From Saccharopolyspora erythraea NRRL 2338 (lineage in GTDB: Bacteria; Actinomycetota; Actinomycetes; Mycobacteriales; Pseudonocardiaceae), in the NCBI RefSeq assembly GCF_000062885.1, contig NC_009142.1, positions 2,593,584-2,657,583 on the forward strand: a stretch of 64,000 nt of DNA. Reading direction: 5' to 3'. Made by a program: the position numbers and the translations under genes. Under the pieces are notes generated by a model. The model saw only the letters and a list, made by a program, of their open reading frames with translations, was not told the DNA's origin and did not search any database. Positions 54,263 to 62,527 of the stretch are shown one piece after another. The first letter of the stretch is position 1. Every line of letters begins with the position of its first letter.

Positions 54263-56977
54263 ATGACGCTTTCGGCGGGGGCAGACGCGGGTGAGGGCAT
54301 GACGCGTGCGGCGGCGCGGGTCGTCCTGGCCGATGGAACGGTCGCGCTGGTGCGCCCCGTGGGACCGGACGACGTCGAGCAGGTGCGGCGGTTGCACGAG
54401 TCGATGTCGGAGCAGGAACGCTACTTCCGGTTCTTCGGGGCGCTCTCTCCGGAGGCTCTGCGCCGGTTCGTGGAACGCTTGCTCGACGGCGGTGACGCCC
54501 ACGGCCTCATGCTCGGGGTGTTCGTAGGAGACCGGCTGGTCGGCGTGGGCCACTTCGTGGTGCTCGCCCATCCCGAGGAAGCCGAGGTGGCCTTCGTCGT
54601 CGCAAGTGACCTGCACGCGCGCGGGGTGGCCACGCTGTTGCTGGAGCACCTGGTCAGCGCTGCGCGCAGGCGAGGAGTACGCCGGTTCGCAGCAGAGGTG
54701 CTGGTCGAGAACGCCGCCATGCTCCGGGTGTTCACCGACAGCGGACTGCGCTGCCACACCCGTCGCGACGGCAGCACCGTGCACGTCGAGCTGGTGCTGG
54801 ACACCGACCAGCAGTACCAGACCTGGGTCAGCGACCGGGAGCGGGTGGCCGACGTGGCCAGCCTGCGCTTCCTGCTGCGCCCTTCGTGCGTGGCCGTGGT
54901 CGGTGCCGGACGTGACCGGTCGTCGGTGGGCAACGCCGTGTTCCGCAAGGTGCTGGCCGCCGGGTTCCGCGGCAACTGCTACCCGGTGAATCGGCACGCC
55001 CGGACCGTCGAGAGCCTCCCCGCGTTCGCCGATGTCGAGGAATTGCCCGAGGTGCCGGACCTGGTCGTGGTGTGCGTGCCGGCCGAGGCCGTGCCGCAGG
55101 TGGCCGAGAGCTGCGGTCGCAAGGGTGTGCGGGCGTTGGTCGTCGTATCGGCGGGCGTGACCTCCGATCCCGTGCTCGCGCACGGGCTGGTGGATGCCGT
55201 GCGCCGGTGGGGGATGCGGTTGGTGGGCCCCAACTGCCTCGGTGTGATCAACACCGACCCGGACGTGCGGCTGGACGCCACCTTCACTTCCGGGTGCGCT
55301 CCTGCCGGCGACGTCGGCGTGATCACTCAGTCCGGCGGCGTGGGCATCGCGCTGCTCGACGGGCTGGCGGCGTGCGGACTGGGGGTCTCGAGTGTGGTCT
55401 CGGTCGGCGACAAGTACGACGTCAGCGGCAACGACATGCTGCTGTGGTGGCAGCGTGACGAGCGCACCCGGCTGGCGGTCGTCTATCTGGAGTCGTTCGG
55501 CAACCCGCGCAAGTTCTCGTGGCTGTCGCGCCGGATGGCCCGCGGCAAACCGGTCATCGTCCTCAAGAGTGGTGCGAGCCCGGTCGCGCAGGCGGCCGCG
55601 GCCTCGCACACGGCGGCGTCGGCCACACCAGGGACCACGCGGGACGCGCTGCTGCGGCAGTCCGGTGCTATCGGGGTGCAGGGTTTGCACGACCTGTTCG
55701 CCACGGTGTGCCTCCTGCGCTGGCAGCCGCTGCCGAAGGGCGGTCGCGTGGCGGTGCTGGGCAACGCCGGCGGTCTGGCGGCGCTGGCGGCCGAGGCGTG
55801 CGCCGACCGCGGACTGCGGTTGCCGGAGCTTTCCAGCGCCCTCCGGGCCGAGCTGGCCTCGGTGCTGCCCGGACAGGCGAGCACGCGCAACCCGGTCGAC
55901 ACCACCGCGCAATGCGGCAGCGCGGGCTTCGCGCAGAGCCTGCGGGCGCTGCTGAGATCCGGTGAGGTCAACTCGGTGGTCGTGGTCGTGACCGCGACGG
56001 CGGTCGCGGACCCGTTGCCCGTGGTGGCCGACACGGCGGCTGAAGCCCAGCGGGGGCAGGAGTTCGGCAAGCCGGTGCTGGTGGTCCGTGCCGGACATTC
56101 CCGGGCGGTGGACTCGGTGACTTCGCAAGCCTGTCGGGTCCCGGTTTTCTCCGACCCCGCGGTGGCGGCTCGAGCGCTGGCCGGGGTCAGCGACTACGCG
56201 CGGTGGCGACTTGTCCCGCCGGGCGTCGTGCCCGACCTGGTGGGCGTCGATGCGGCGGCGGCGCGGGAGGTGGTGGCCTCCGCGATCGCCGAGGACACCG
56301 ACGGGTGGCTCGGCCCTGACCAGGTGCAGCGAGTGCTGACCGCGTTCGGTCTTCCCGCGGTGCCGACAACGGTGTGTGCCGACGAGGTGGAGCTGCTCGC
56401 GGCGTTCCGGAGCATGACCGGTCGAGTCGTGGTCAAGGCGTGGGTGCCGGGGCTCGTGCACAAGGAACGGGCGGGCGGCGTCGTCCTGGACGTCACCACC
56501 GTCGGCGAGGTGCGCTCGGCGTGGTCGCGGCTGCACGGGCGCTTCGGTGAGGCGTTGCACGGCGTGCTGCTGCAGCCGATGGTCGAGCCGGGCCGGGAGT
56601 TCCTGGTCGGGGTGCACAGCGACTCCGTGTTCGGTCCGGTTGTCGTCTTCGGTCTGGGCGGGGTGGACACCGACGTGGTGGCCGACCGCAGCCACCGGCT
56701 GGTGCCGCTGACCGATCGTGACGCGGCGGCCATGCTGGGGGAGCTGCGCTCGTCGGCCGCGTTGTTCGGCGAGCGGTCGGTGGCGGCGCTGGACACCGCG
56801 GCGTTGACGGACGTGTCGCTGCGGACCGCGCGGATGGCGGAGTTGCTGCCCGAGGTCACCGAGGTCGACCTCAACCCGGTCGTGGTCACCGGCGAGGGTG
56901 CCTGCATCGCCGACGCGCGGATCCGGGTGCGGCGCAGGGAACCCGACGATCCGCTCATCCGCCGGCTGCGCTTGTGA
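54263..56977 (+). CDS. GNAT acetyltransferase fused to NDP-forming acyl-CoA synthetase (Pat type)
   Basis: A 904-residue protein. Residues 15-180 are a GNAT domain (VRPVGPDDVEQVRRLHESMS, ARGVATLLLEHLVSAARRRG). Residues 205-900 form the NDP-forming acyl-CoA synthetase-like part: CoA-binding CVAVVGAGRDRSSVGNAVFR, ligase GVITQSGGVGIALLDGLAAC and AASHTAASATPGTT, then an ATP-grasp end (VVVKAWVPGLVHKERAGGVV, VDLNPVVV). Pat/PatZ proteins acetylate the active-site lysine of acetyl-CoA synthetase; acsA at 18258-20027 is a plausible target. The phospho-His equivalent in ASHTA appears retained, so real ligase activity is possible. Confidence 0.88.
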   Translation: MTLSAGADAGEGMTRAAARVVLADGTVALVRPVGPDDVEQVRRLHESMSEQERYFRFFGALSPEALRRFVERLLDGGDAHGLMLGVFVGDRLVGVGHFVVLAHPEEAEVAFVVASDLHARGVATLLLEHLVSAARRRGVRRFAAEVLVENAAMLRVFTDSGLRCHTRRDGSTVHVELVLDTDQQYQTWVSDRERVADVASLRFLLRPSCVAVVGAGRDRSSVGNAVFRKVLAAGFRGNCYPVNRHARTVESLPAFADVEELPEVPDLVVVCVPAEAVPQVAESCGRKGVRALVVVSAGVTSDPVLAHGLVDAVRRWGMRLVGPNCLGVINTDPDVRLDATFTSGCAPAGDVGVITQSGGVGIALLDGLAACGLGVSSVVSVGDKYDVSGNDMLLWWQRDERTRLAVVYLESFGNPRKFSWLSRRMARGKPVIVLKSGASPVAQAAAASHTAASATPGTTRDALLRQSGAIGVQGLHDLFATVCLLRWQPLPKGGRVAVLGNAGGLAALAAEACADRGLRLPELSSALRAELASVLPGQASTRNPVDTTAQCGSAGFAQSLRALLRSGEVNSVVVVVTATAVADPLPVVADTAAEAQRGQEFGKPVLVVRAGHSRAVDSVTSQACRVPVFSDPAVAARALAGVSDYARWRLVPPGVVPDLVGVDAAAAREVVASAIAEDTDGWLGPDQVQRVLTAFGLPAVPTTVCADEVELLAAFRSMTGRVVVKAWVPGLVHKERAGGVVLDVTTVGEVRSAWSRLHGRFGEALHGVLLQPMVEPGREFLVGVHSDSVFGPVVVFGLGGVDTDVVADRSHRLVPLTDRDAAAMLGELRSSAALFGERSVAALDTAALTDVSLRTARMAELLPEVTEVDLNPVVVTGEGACIADARIRVRRREPDDPLIRRLRL

Positions 56978-56998
56978 TCACCGGGTTCCTGGGCGTGG

Positions 56999-57898
56999 TC
57001 AGCGCACCACGGCCACCGGGCAAGGTGCGTAGTGCACCACGGCGTGGCTCACGGAACCCAGTAGCGTTGCGCGGAACGTGCCTCGCCCGTGAGTGCCCAC
57101 GATGAGCAGGTCGGCGTTCTCGGCGGCGGTGAGCAGTGCTTCAGCGGCAGGCTGGGAGGTCGCGACCTCTTGGTGGACCGACACCTCCGGGTACCGCTCG
57201 CGGTACCCGGCGAGGGATTCCGACAGTTCGCGCTGGCAGGCTCGGGTGATGTCGCCCCAGTCCATGGCCCATCCGCTGGCAGCCGGAATGGCATCGGTGG
57301 GCAGCTGGTTCCACGCGAGCAGGGCGAGCAGTCCGGCCTGGTGGCGGGAGGCGAACTCGTGGGCGAACTCGATCGCGCGCACGCTGCAGGCCGAGCCGTC
57401 GACGCCCACGACGACGCGTTCGAAGTGCGCGGGATCCTGCGCCGCTCTTTGGTGTTCGCGTTCGCCGCGCACCACGACGACCGGTGCCGGAGCGGTGCGG
57501 ACCAGTTCCGCCGATGCCGAGCCCAGTAGCACCCGCCGGGTGCGGCTCAGGCCGGGCGGGCCGAGCACGAGCAGGCCCGACTCCGCGGCGGCGTCGCCCA
57601 GGATGGCGGCGGGATGGCCCATGCGCACCTCGGTGTGCACCTCGAGCGAGGGGAGCATGCTGCCGCATTCGCCGGCCAGCTCGTCGAGGAGTCGTTCGGC
57701 GGCACTGCGCAGTGGTCCGATTTCCAGGGCCTCGCTGGGCAGCCGCAACCGGGTCAGCTCTTCCAGCGGGACGGGGAAGGCGTGCACGATCAGCAGCGGC
57801 GCGTTGCGGCTGCTGGCTTCGTACGCCGCCCACCACACCGCGCTGCGCGACTGCGCAGAGCCGTCGAATCCGGCGACCACCGTCTTCGGTGCTGCCAT
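56999..57898 (-). CDS. Two-domain universal stress protein, atypical first domain
   Basis: A 299-residue tandem USP. Domain 1 (VVAGFDGSAQSRSAVWWAAY) has LVLGPPGLSRTRRVLLGSAS in place of the ATP loop; domain 2 is standard (VVVGVDGSACSVRAIEFAHE, IVGTHGRGTFRATLLGSVSH). It is closely paralogous to 28107-28973, sharing LEELTRLRLPSEAL and RMGHPA. Upstream of ATG 57898 only a weak AAGGTG is seen. It is convergent with the Pat-type gene, 21 nt away. Confidence 0.9.
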   Translation of the reverse strand: MAAPKTVVAGFDGSAQSRSAVWWAAYEASSRNAPLLIVHAFPVPLEELTRLRLPSEALEIGPLRSAAERLLDELAGECGSMLPSLEVHTEVRMGHPAAILGDAAAESGLLVLGPPGLSRTRRVLLGSASAELVRTAPAPVVVVRGEREHQRAAQDPAHFERVVVGVDGSACSVRAIEFAHEFASRHQAGLLALLAWNQLPTDAIPAASGWAMDWGDITRACQRELSESLAGYRERYPEVSVHQEVATSQPAAEALLTAAENADLLIVGTHGRGTFRATLLGSVSHAVVHYAPCPVAVVR

Positions 57899-57922
57899 GG
57901 TGCGACACCTTTCCGCCGTGGT

Positions 57923-58753
57923 TCACCGTGATTCCGGGTCGCTGACGACGGCCACGGGGCATCGTGCGTGGTGCAGGACGCCGCTGGCGACCGAGCCGAG
58001 GAACAGCTCCTGGAAGCCGCCGCGTCCGCGGTGGCCGACGACCACGAGCCGGGCATCCGCGGAGGCGTCGGTCAGCGCGGCGACGGGGTGGGCCCGCCGG
58101 GCGACGTGGCCCACGGGCACGTCGGGGTAGTTGCGGCGCAGCTCGGCGGTTTGCTCGGTCAGCGACCGCTCGATCGCGTCCTGGACCAGCTGCCGGTCCT
58201 CGGGTGGCAGGGGCACCGCGAGCAGCCCCTCCTCCCGCCACATCTGCATCACCACCAGCTCGCAGCCGCGCTGGGACGCGGCGTCGAATGCGAAGCGCAG
58301 AGCCGCACGGCTGCCGGAAGAGTCGTCCACACCGACCACGACGGGACCGGTGGTGGACGCGCGGTCGGAGCGGATGACGATCACCGGGCAGTGGCCGTGG
58401 GTGGCCACGTCCTTGCTCACCGACCCGAGCAGGGCGTCGGCGAAGCCGCCCTGGCCGCGGGAGCCGGTGACGAGCACCTGGGCGTATTCGCTGCGTCTGA
58501 TCAGTTCGTCGGCAGCGTAGCCGCTGAGCGTTTCCTCGGTGACCCGCAGGCCGGGTGCGTGCTCGCGGCAGCGGTCGGCGGCCTGGTGGAGTGCCTTGTC
58601 GACGTAGTCGGCCCGTGCCGGGTCGTCGTTGGCGATCACCACTTCCAGGGCTGCCCCGCGGCGCTGGGCCTCCTCGGCGGCCCAGACCGCTGCGTTGAGG
58701 GCGTGCTCGGAGCCGTCGACGGCCGCGACGACGGGGTTTCCGGTGCTGACCAT
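57923..58753 (-). CDS. Two-domain universal stress protein
   Basis: A 276-residue tandem USP with both ATP loops intact (VTGSRGQGGFADALLGSVSK and VVGHRGRGGFQELFLGSVAS). Domain starts are VVAAVDGSEHALNAAVWAAE and VVVGVDDSSGSRAALRFAFD. GAGGAG about 8 nt before ATG 58753 fixes the start. It forms a same-strand cluster with the USPs on either side (gaps 11 and 24 nt), almost certainly one operon. Confidence 0.92.
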   Translation of the reverse strand: MVSTGNPVVAAVDGSEHALNAAVWAAEEAQRRGAALEVVIANDDPARADYVDKALHQAADRCREHAPGLRVTEETLSGYAADELIRRSEYAQVLVTGSRGQGGFADALLGSVSKDVATHGHCPVIVIRSDRASTTGPVVVGVDDSSGSRAALRFAFDAASQRGCELVVMQMWREEGLLAVPLPPEDRQLVQDAIERSLTEQTAELRRNYPDVPVGHVARRAHPVAALTDASADARLVVVGHRGRGGFQELFLGSVASGVLHHARCPVAVVSDPESR

Positions 58754-58764
58754 GCCCGCGCTCC

Positions 58765-59592
58765 TCACTTCTTCTCGCCGCGCACGACGGCGACGGGGCA
58801 GGGGGCGTGGTCGAGTACGCCCGCGGCGACCGATCCCAGCAGCATTCCGGCGAAGCCGCCACGCCCGCGGTGGCCCACGACGACCAGTTGCGCGTCCTCG
58901 CCCAGGGTCCTCAATGCGACCACCGGGTGGCCCCGCCGGGCGACCTCGCGCACTGCCACGGTGGGGTAGTCCTGCGAGCACCCGGCCAGCTGTTCGGCAA
59001 GAGCTCGCCGGGTCTCGTCGTTTCGCTCGCCGACCTCGAAGTCCAGCAGCGGCACGATGGGGGCGTACTCGTTTTCTTCCCAGACCTGCACGGCCACGAG
59101 TTCGCTGCCGCGTACGGCCGCCTCGTCGAAGGCGAACCGCAGGGCCGCCCGGCTGTAGGGGGAGTTGTCCAGTCCTACCACCACCGGCCCGCCGTCCGGC
59201 AGTTGCTGGTGGGGCACCACGACGGTCGGGCAGTGAGCGTGGGTGGCGACCTTGGCGCTGACCGATCCGAGCAGCCTCGCCCGCACTGGGCTTCGCCCGC
59301 GGGAGCCGACCACGACCAGCTGTGCCCCTTCGGACTCGTCCATGAGCTCGCGGGCGGGGTCGCCGCGCCGGACCGCGGACTCAGGAGCCAGCTCGGGGTG
59401 GTGTCCGGTGCTGCGCAGCACGGCGGAATGCAGCACCTTCTCGGGTTCGCCGCCGTACGGGGGAAGGTCGGTGACCAGCACCAGCCGCAGCGGAGCGCGC
59501 CGCAACGCGGCTTCGCCGGCCGCCCACGTCGCCGCGGCCACCGAGTGCTCGGAACCGTCCACCCCCACGACCACGGGTGCCTGCATCGCCAT
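58765..59592 (-). CDS. Two-domain universal stress protein
   Basis: A 275-residue tandem USP: VVVGVDGSEHSVAAATWAAG and VVGSRGRSPVRARLLGSVSA in domain 1, VVVGLDNSPYSRAALRFAFD and VVGHRGRGGFAGMLLGSVAA in domain 2. It is paralogous to 27156-28004 (same GSRGRSP and KVATHAHCP strings). GGAGGGGGA precedes ATG 59592. First of three consecutive USP genes. Confidence 0.92.
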   Translation of the reverse strand: MAMQAPVVVGVDGSEHSVAAATWAAGEAALRRAPLRLVLVTDLPPYGGEPEKVLHSAVLRSTGHHPELAPESAVRRGDPARELMDESEGAQLVVVGSRGRSPVRARLLGSVSAKVATHAHCPTVVVPHQQLPDGGPVVVGLDNSPYSRAALRFAFDEAAVRGSELVAVQVWEENEYAPIVPLLDFEVGERNDETRRALAEQLAGCSQDYPTVAVREVARRGHPVVALRTLGEDAQLVVVGHRGRGGFAGMLLGSVAAGVLDHAPCPVAVVRGEKK

Positions 59593-59663
59593 GGCTGCTT
59601 CCCCCTCCGCCTGGCCGGGCGGTGCCGCACCCAGAATGGGTCAGCAGCAGGCGCCTCGCATGG

Positions 59664-62087
59664 TCACGGGCCGTCGGTCTGGTGCTCCAGTGCGAAGGTC
59701 GCGGTCTGGCCGGGGCCGAGTTGGGCAGTGCGGGACCCGCACACGCACAGCAGCGGTGGCGCGTGCGGACCGGGCGCGGTGCCAACGGTGGCGGTGCGGC
59801 CGGTGACGGTGATGGTGACGACCTGCCCGTGGAAGCGGATCGGTAGCTCCAGCGTGCCGAGCTCGGCGGGCCAGTACGGGTTGAGGTGCAGTTTCGCGTC
59901 GCGCACCTCGATGCCGGCGAAGCAGCGTTGCAGCAGGTCGATGCTGCCGGCCATGGCCGCGAGGTGGATGCCTTCGGCGGTGGTGCCGCGCTGGGTGTCG
60001 TGCAGGTCGGCGGCCAGGGCGTGGTCGAAGAACGTGAGGGCCTGGGGGCGGTGGGCACGGGCGAGGACCCAGGCGTGGACCACGGCGCTGAGGGTGGAGC
60101 CGTGGCTGGTGCGCCGCAGGTAGTACTCGATGTTGCGCGGGATGGTGTCGGCGGGCATGGGGTAGCCGAGACCGGCGAGGAGGTCTTCGAGTTCTTCGGC
60201 TGACAGCAGGTAGAACAGCATGAGCACGTCGGCCTGCTTGGAGACCTGGTAGCGGTTGGGGTCGTCGCCTTCGGCTTCGAGGATGCGGTCCAGGCGCTGG
60301 ATGTCGTCGTAGCGGCGCCGGTGGTCGTCCCAGTCGAGTTCGGCCAGGTGCTCGTAGCCTTCGAACTGGCTGAGGATGCCTTCGTCGTGGAAGGGCACGA
60401 ACAGCCGTTGGGAGATGCGCTTCCACCGGTCGATCTCGCGGTGGCCGAGCTGGAGGGCGTCGGTGAGCTCGTGGCGGCGTTCGTCGGCAAGGGCAGCCAG
60501 GGCGCGCAGGGCGGTGCGGCACAGCCAGGCCGTCATGATGTTGGTGTAGGCGTTGTTGTCCACGCCCGGCCGTTGCCGCCCCGGGTAGGCGGTGTGGTAC
60601 TCGTCGGGGCCGACGACACCGCGGATGACGTAGCGGTCGCGGCTGTGGTCGTAGCGGGCCAGCGAGGCGAAGAAACGGGTGATCTCCAGGATCATCTCGG
60701 CCCCGAAGTCGGCCAGGAAGTCCTGGTCGCCGCTGGCCTGGTGGTAGTACCAGATGTTGTGGGCGATGGCGATGCCGATGTGGCGTTGCAGGTGGGTGTT
60801 GTCGGCCAGCCAGTGCCCCGAGCGCGGATTGAGGTGCAGTCGCTGGGTCTCCTCGCGGCCGTTGCTGCCGCTTTGCCACGGATACATCGCGCCGGCGAAG
60901 CCTGCCTGCTCGGCTGCCCTGCGGGCGTGTCCCAGCCGGCGGTAGCGGTAGAGCAGCAGTGAGCGCGCCAGGTGCGGGTCGCGCAGGGTGAGCGTGGGCA
61001 GGACGAACAGCTCGTCCCAGAAGACGTGCCCGCGGTAGGCCTCGCCGTGCAGTCCGCGTGCCGGTATTCCGGCGTCGAGGTCGGCGGTGTGGGGTGACAG
61101 GGTCTGGAGCACGTGGAACACGTGCAGCCGCACCGCCTGCTGCGCCGGCCGGCTCGCGGACAGGCCGCAGTGGAACGCCGCCGACCGGCGGGACCATGCC
61201 CGGGTGTGGCTGCGCAGGAGGTCGTCGAAGTCCGCGGCGCAGCGCACGGCGTCCACGGCCTCGGAGGAGGGTTCGGAGATGGCGAAGTCGCGGGAGGTGT
61301 ACAGCGCCGCGATCTTGTCGGTTCGCAGCTCATCGCCTTGGCGTAGCGGGCATGTGAGGTCGTGGGCGATCCAGTCGTCGTGCTGCTGGAGCGTGCGCGG
61401 GGGTTGCAGGGCAGCGTCGTTGAGCCAGAGGCGGCAGCGGGTGGCTTCGGCCAGCAGGATCCCGGACTGGTTCGTGCGGGCCTGCAGCAGCAGTACTTCG
61501 TCCGGGTGCTCGTGGGTGCGGTGGCCGGTCAGGTGCTGTCCGTTCAGCGCGCGGTAGCGCGCGACGCCGCTGTTGCGCATCCGCCCGTCGATGCCGCAGC
61601 GCACGGCCAGCGTCGCGGAGTAGTCCTCGGGGACGAGCGTGGTCTGCAACCCGGCGAGGTGGGGCGAGCCCTGGTGGACGAATCGGCGTTGCACGAGCCT
61701 GGTGGTGCGCCCGGCGGCATCGCGGAAACGCACCCGCCGCAGCAACACCGCTCGTTCGAGGTCGAGTTCCTGTTCGTGGTCGAGCAGTTCGACCTGTCCG
61801 AGGTCCAGCCACGGGCCGTCGTCGACGCGGAAGGTGAGCATGAGCCAGTTCGGGGCGTTGACCAGCGACTCGTGCTCCACCTCGCGACCAGCGAGCGTGC
61901 TGGTCAAGCGGTTGTAGCAGCCCGCGACGTAGGTGCCGGGGTAGTGCACGTCATCGGCGCCGGCCTCGGGCGCGGCTCCGCGGGTTGCGAAGTAGCCGTT
62001 GCCCAGCGCGCACAGCGCTTCCCGGCGGCTTTCGTCGGCCGGGTCGAAGTCGCTGAAGGCCAGGCGCCATGGATCGACCGCTGCCAC
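59664..62087 (-). CDS. Glycoside hydrolase family 65 disaccharide phosphorylase
   Basis: An 807-residue GH65 enzyme (trehalose, maltose or kojibiose phosphorylase class). EALCALGNGYFATRGAAPE opens the N-terminal beta-sandwich. The (alpha/alpha)6 barrel has FWDELFVLPTL, AMYPWQSGSNGREETQ and the catalytic GVVGPDEYHTAYPG (glutamate in DEYH), then SKQADVLMLFYLL. A C-terminal beta domain ends LELPIRFHGQVVTITVTG. Start GTG 62087 is 5 nt after the USP stop. In M. tuberculosis Rv2006 this domain is fused to the HAD-trehalose-phosphatase; here the two are separate genes. Confidence 0.88.
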   Translation of the reverse strand: MAAVDPWRLAFSDFDPADESRREALCALGNGYFATRGAAPEAGADDVHYPGTYVAGCYNRLTSTLAGREVEHESLVNAPNWLMLTFRVDDGPWLDLGQVELLDHEQELDLERAVLLRRVRFRDAAGRTTRLVQRRFVHQGSPHLAGLQTTLVPEDYSATLAVRCGIDGRMRNSGVARYRALNGQHLTGHRTHEHPDEVLLLQARTNQSGILLAEATRCRLWLNDAALQPPRTLQQHDDWIAHDLTCPLRQGDELRTDKIAALYTSRDFAISEPSSEAVDAVRCAADFDDLLRSHTRAWSRRSAAFHCGLSASRPAQQAVRLHVFHVLQTLSPHTADLDAGIPARGLHGEAYRGHVFWDELFVLPTLTLRDPHLARSLLLYRYRRLGHARRAAEQAGFAGAMYPWQSGSNGREETQRLHLNPRSGHWLADNTHLQRHIGIAIAHNIWYYHQASGDQDFLADFGAEMILEITRFFASLARYDHSRDRYVIRGVVGPDEYHTAYPGRQRPGVDNNAYTNIMTAWLCRTALRALAALADERRHELTDALQLGHREIDRWKRISQRLFVPFHDEGILSQFEGYEHLAELDWDDHRRRYDDIQRLDRILEAEGDDPNRYQVSKQADVLMLFYLLSAEELEDLLAGLGYPMPADTIPRNIEYYLRRTSHGSTLSAVVHAWVLARAHRPQALTFFDHALAADLHDTQRGTTAEGIHLAAMAGSIDLLQRCFAGIEVRDAKLHLNPYWPAELGTLELPIRFHGQVVTITVTGRTATVGTAPGPHAPPLLCVCGSRTAQLGPGQTATFALEHQTDGP

Positions 62088-62092
62088 GACTG

Positions 62093-62527
62093 CTAGTGCG
62101 GGGCGCGGACGACGACGACCGGGCAGCGGGCGTGGTGGACGCAGTGCTGGCTGACCGATCCCAGCAGCGCCTCGGTCAGGCCGCCGTGCCCGCGGTTGCC
62201 CACGACGAGCAGGTCGGCTTCCTTGTCGCGGGCGGCGTCGAGCAGGGCCCTGGCCGGGTGGGCCTGGGCGACCTCCTTGCTGATCGGAATCGAGGTCTGC
62301 CCGCCCACTTCGTTGATCACCTTGTCGAGGTAGCGGGCGGTGGTCGCGGCGAAGTCCTCCAGGCCGGGTACTTCCCAGTTGTAGATCAGCGGCGTGTCCC
62401 AGGCCATCAGCGCGGTGACGGAGCCGCGGGTGAGGCCGGCGTGCCACAGCGCCCAGCGCAGCGCTTCCTTGGAGGCTGGTGAGCCGTCAATGCCGACCAC
62501 GATCGTGTAGACGCGTTCCTCGGTCAT
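62093..62527 (-). CDS. Single-domain universal stress protein
   Basis: A 144-residue USP (VVGIDGSPASKEALRWALWH, VGNRGHGGLTEALLGSVSQH, HARCPVVVVRAP), with ATP loop intact. A paralogue of 31579-32019. ATG 62527 is chosen over GTG 62533 because GGAGGTG lies just upstream. It overlaps the end of the HAD-phosphatase gene by 41 nt and is followed by GH65 after 5 nt, so it sits inside a trehalose-metabolism operon. Confidence 0.92.
   Translation of the reverse strand: MTEERVYTIVVGIDGSPASKEALRWALWHAGLTRGSVTALMAWDTPLIYNWEVPGLEDFAATTARYLDKVINEVGGQTSIPISKEVAQAHPARALLDAARDKEADLLVVGNRGHGGLTEALLGSVSQHCVHHARCPVVVVRAPH

Noticed and set aside
53663-56695. Minus-strand frame of about 1,000 codons
   Set aside because: Lies opposite the Acg paralogue and the Pat-type fusion; histidine- and proline-rich shadow with no domain.
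62088-62447. N-terminal extension of the GH65 protein
   Set aside because: It reads through the USP gene in the wrong frame; GTG 62087 directly before the VDPWRLAF start of homology is the better start.
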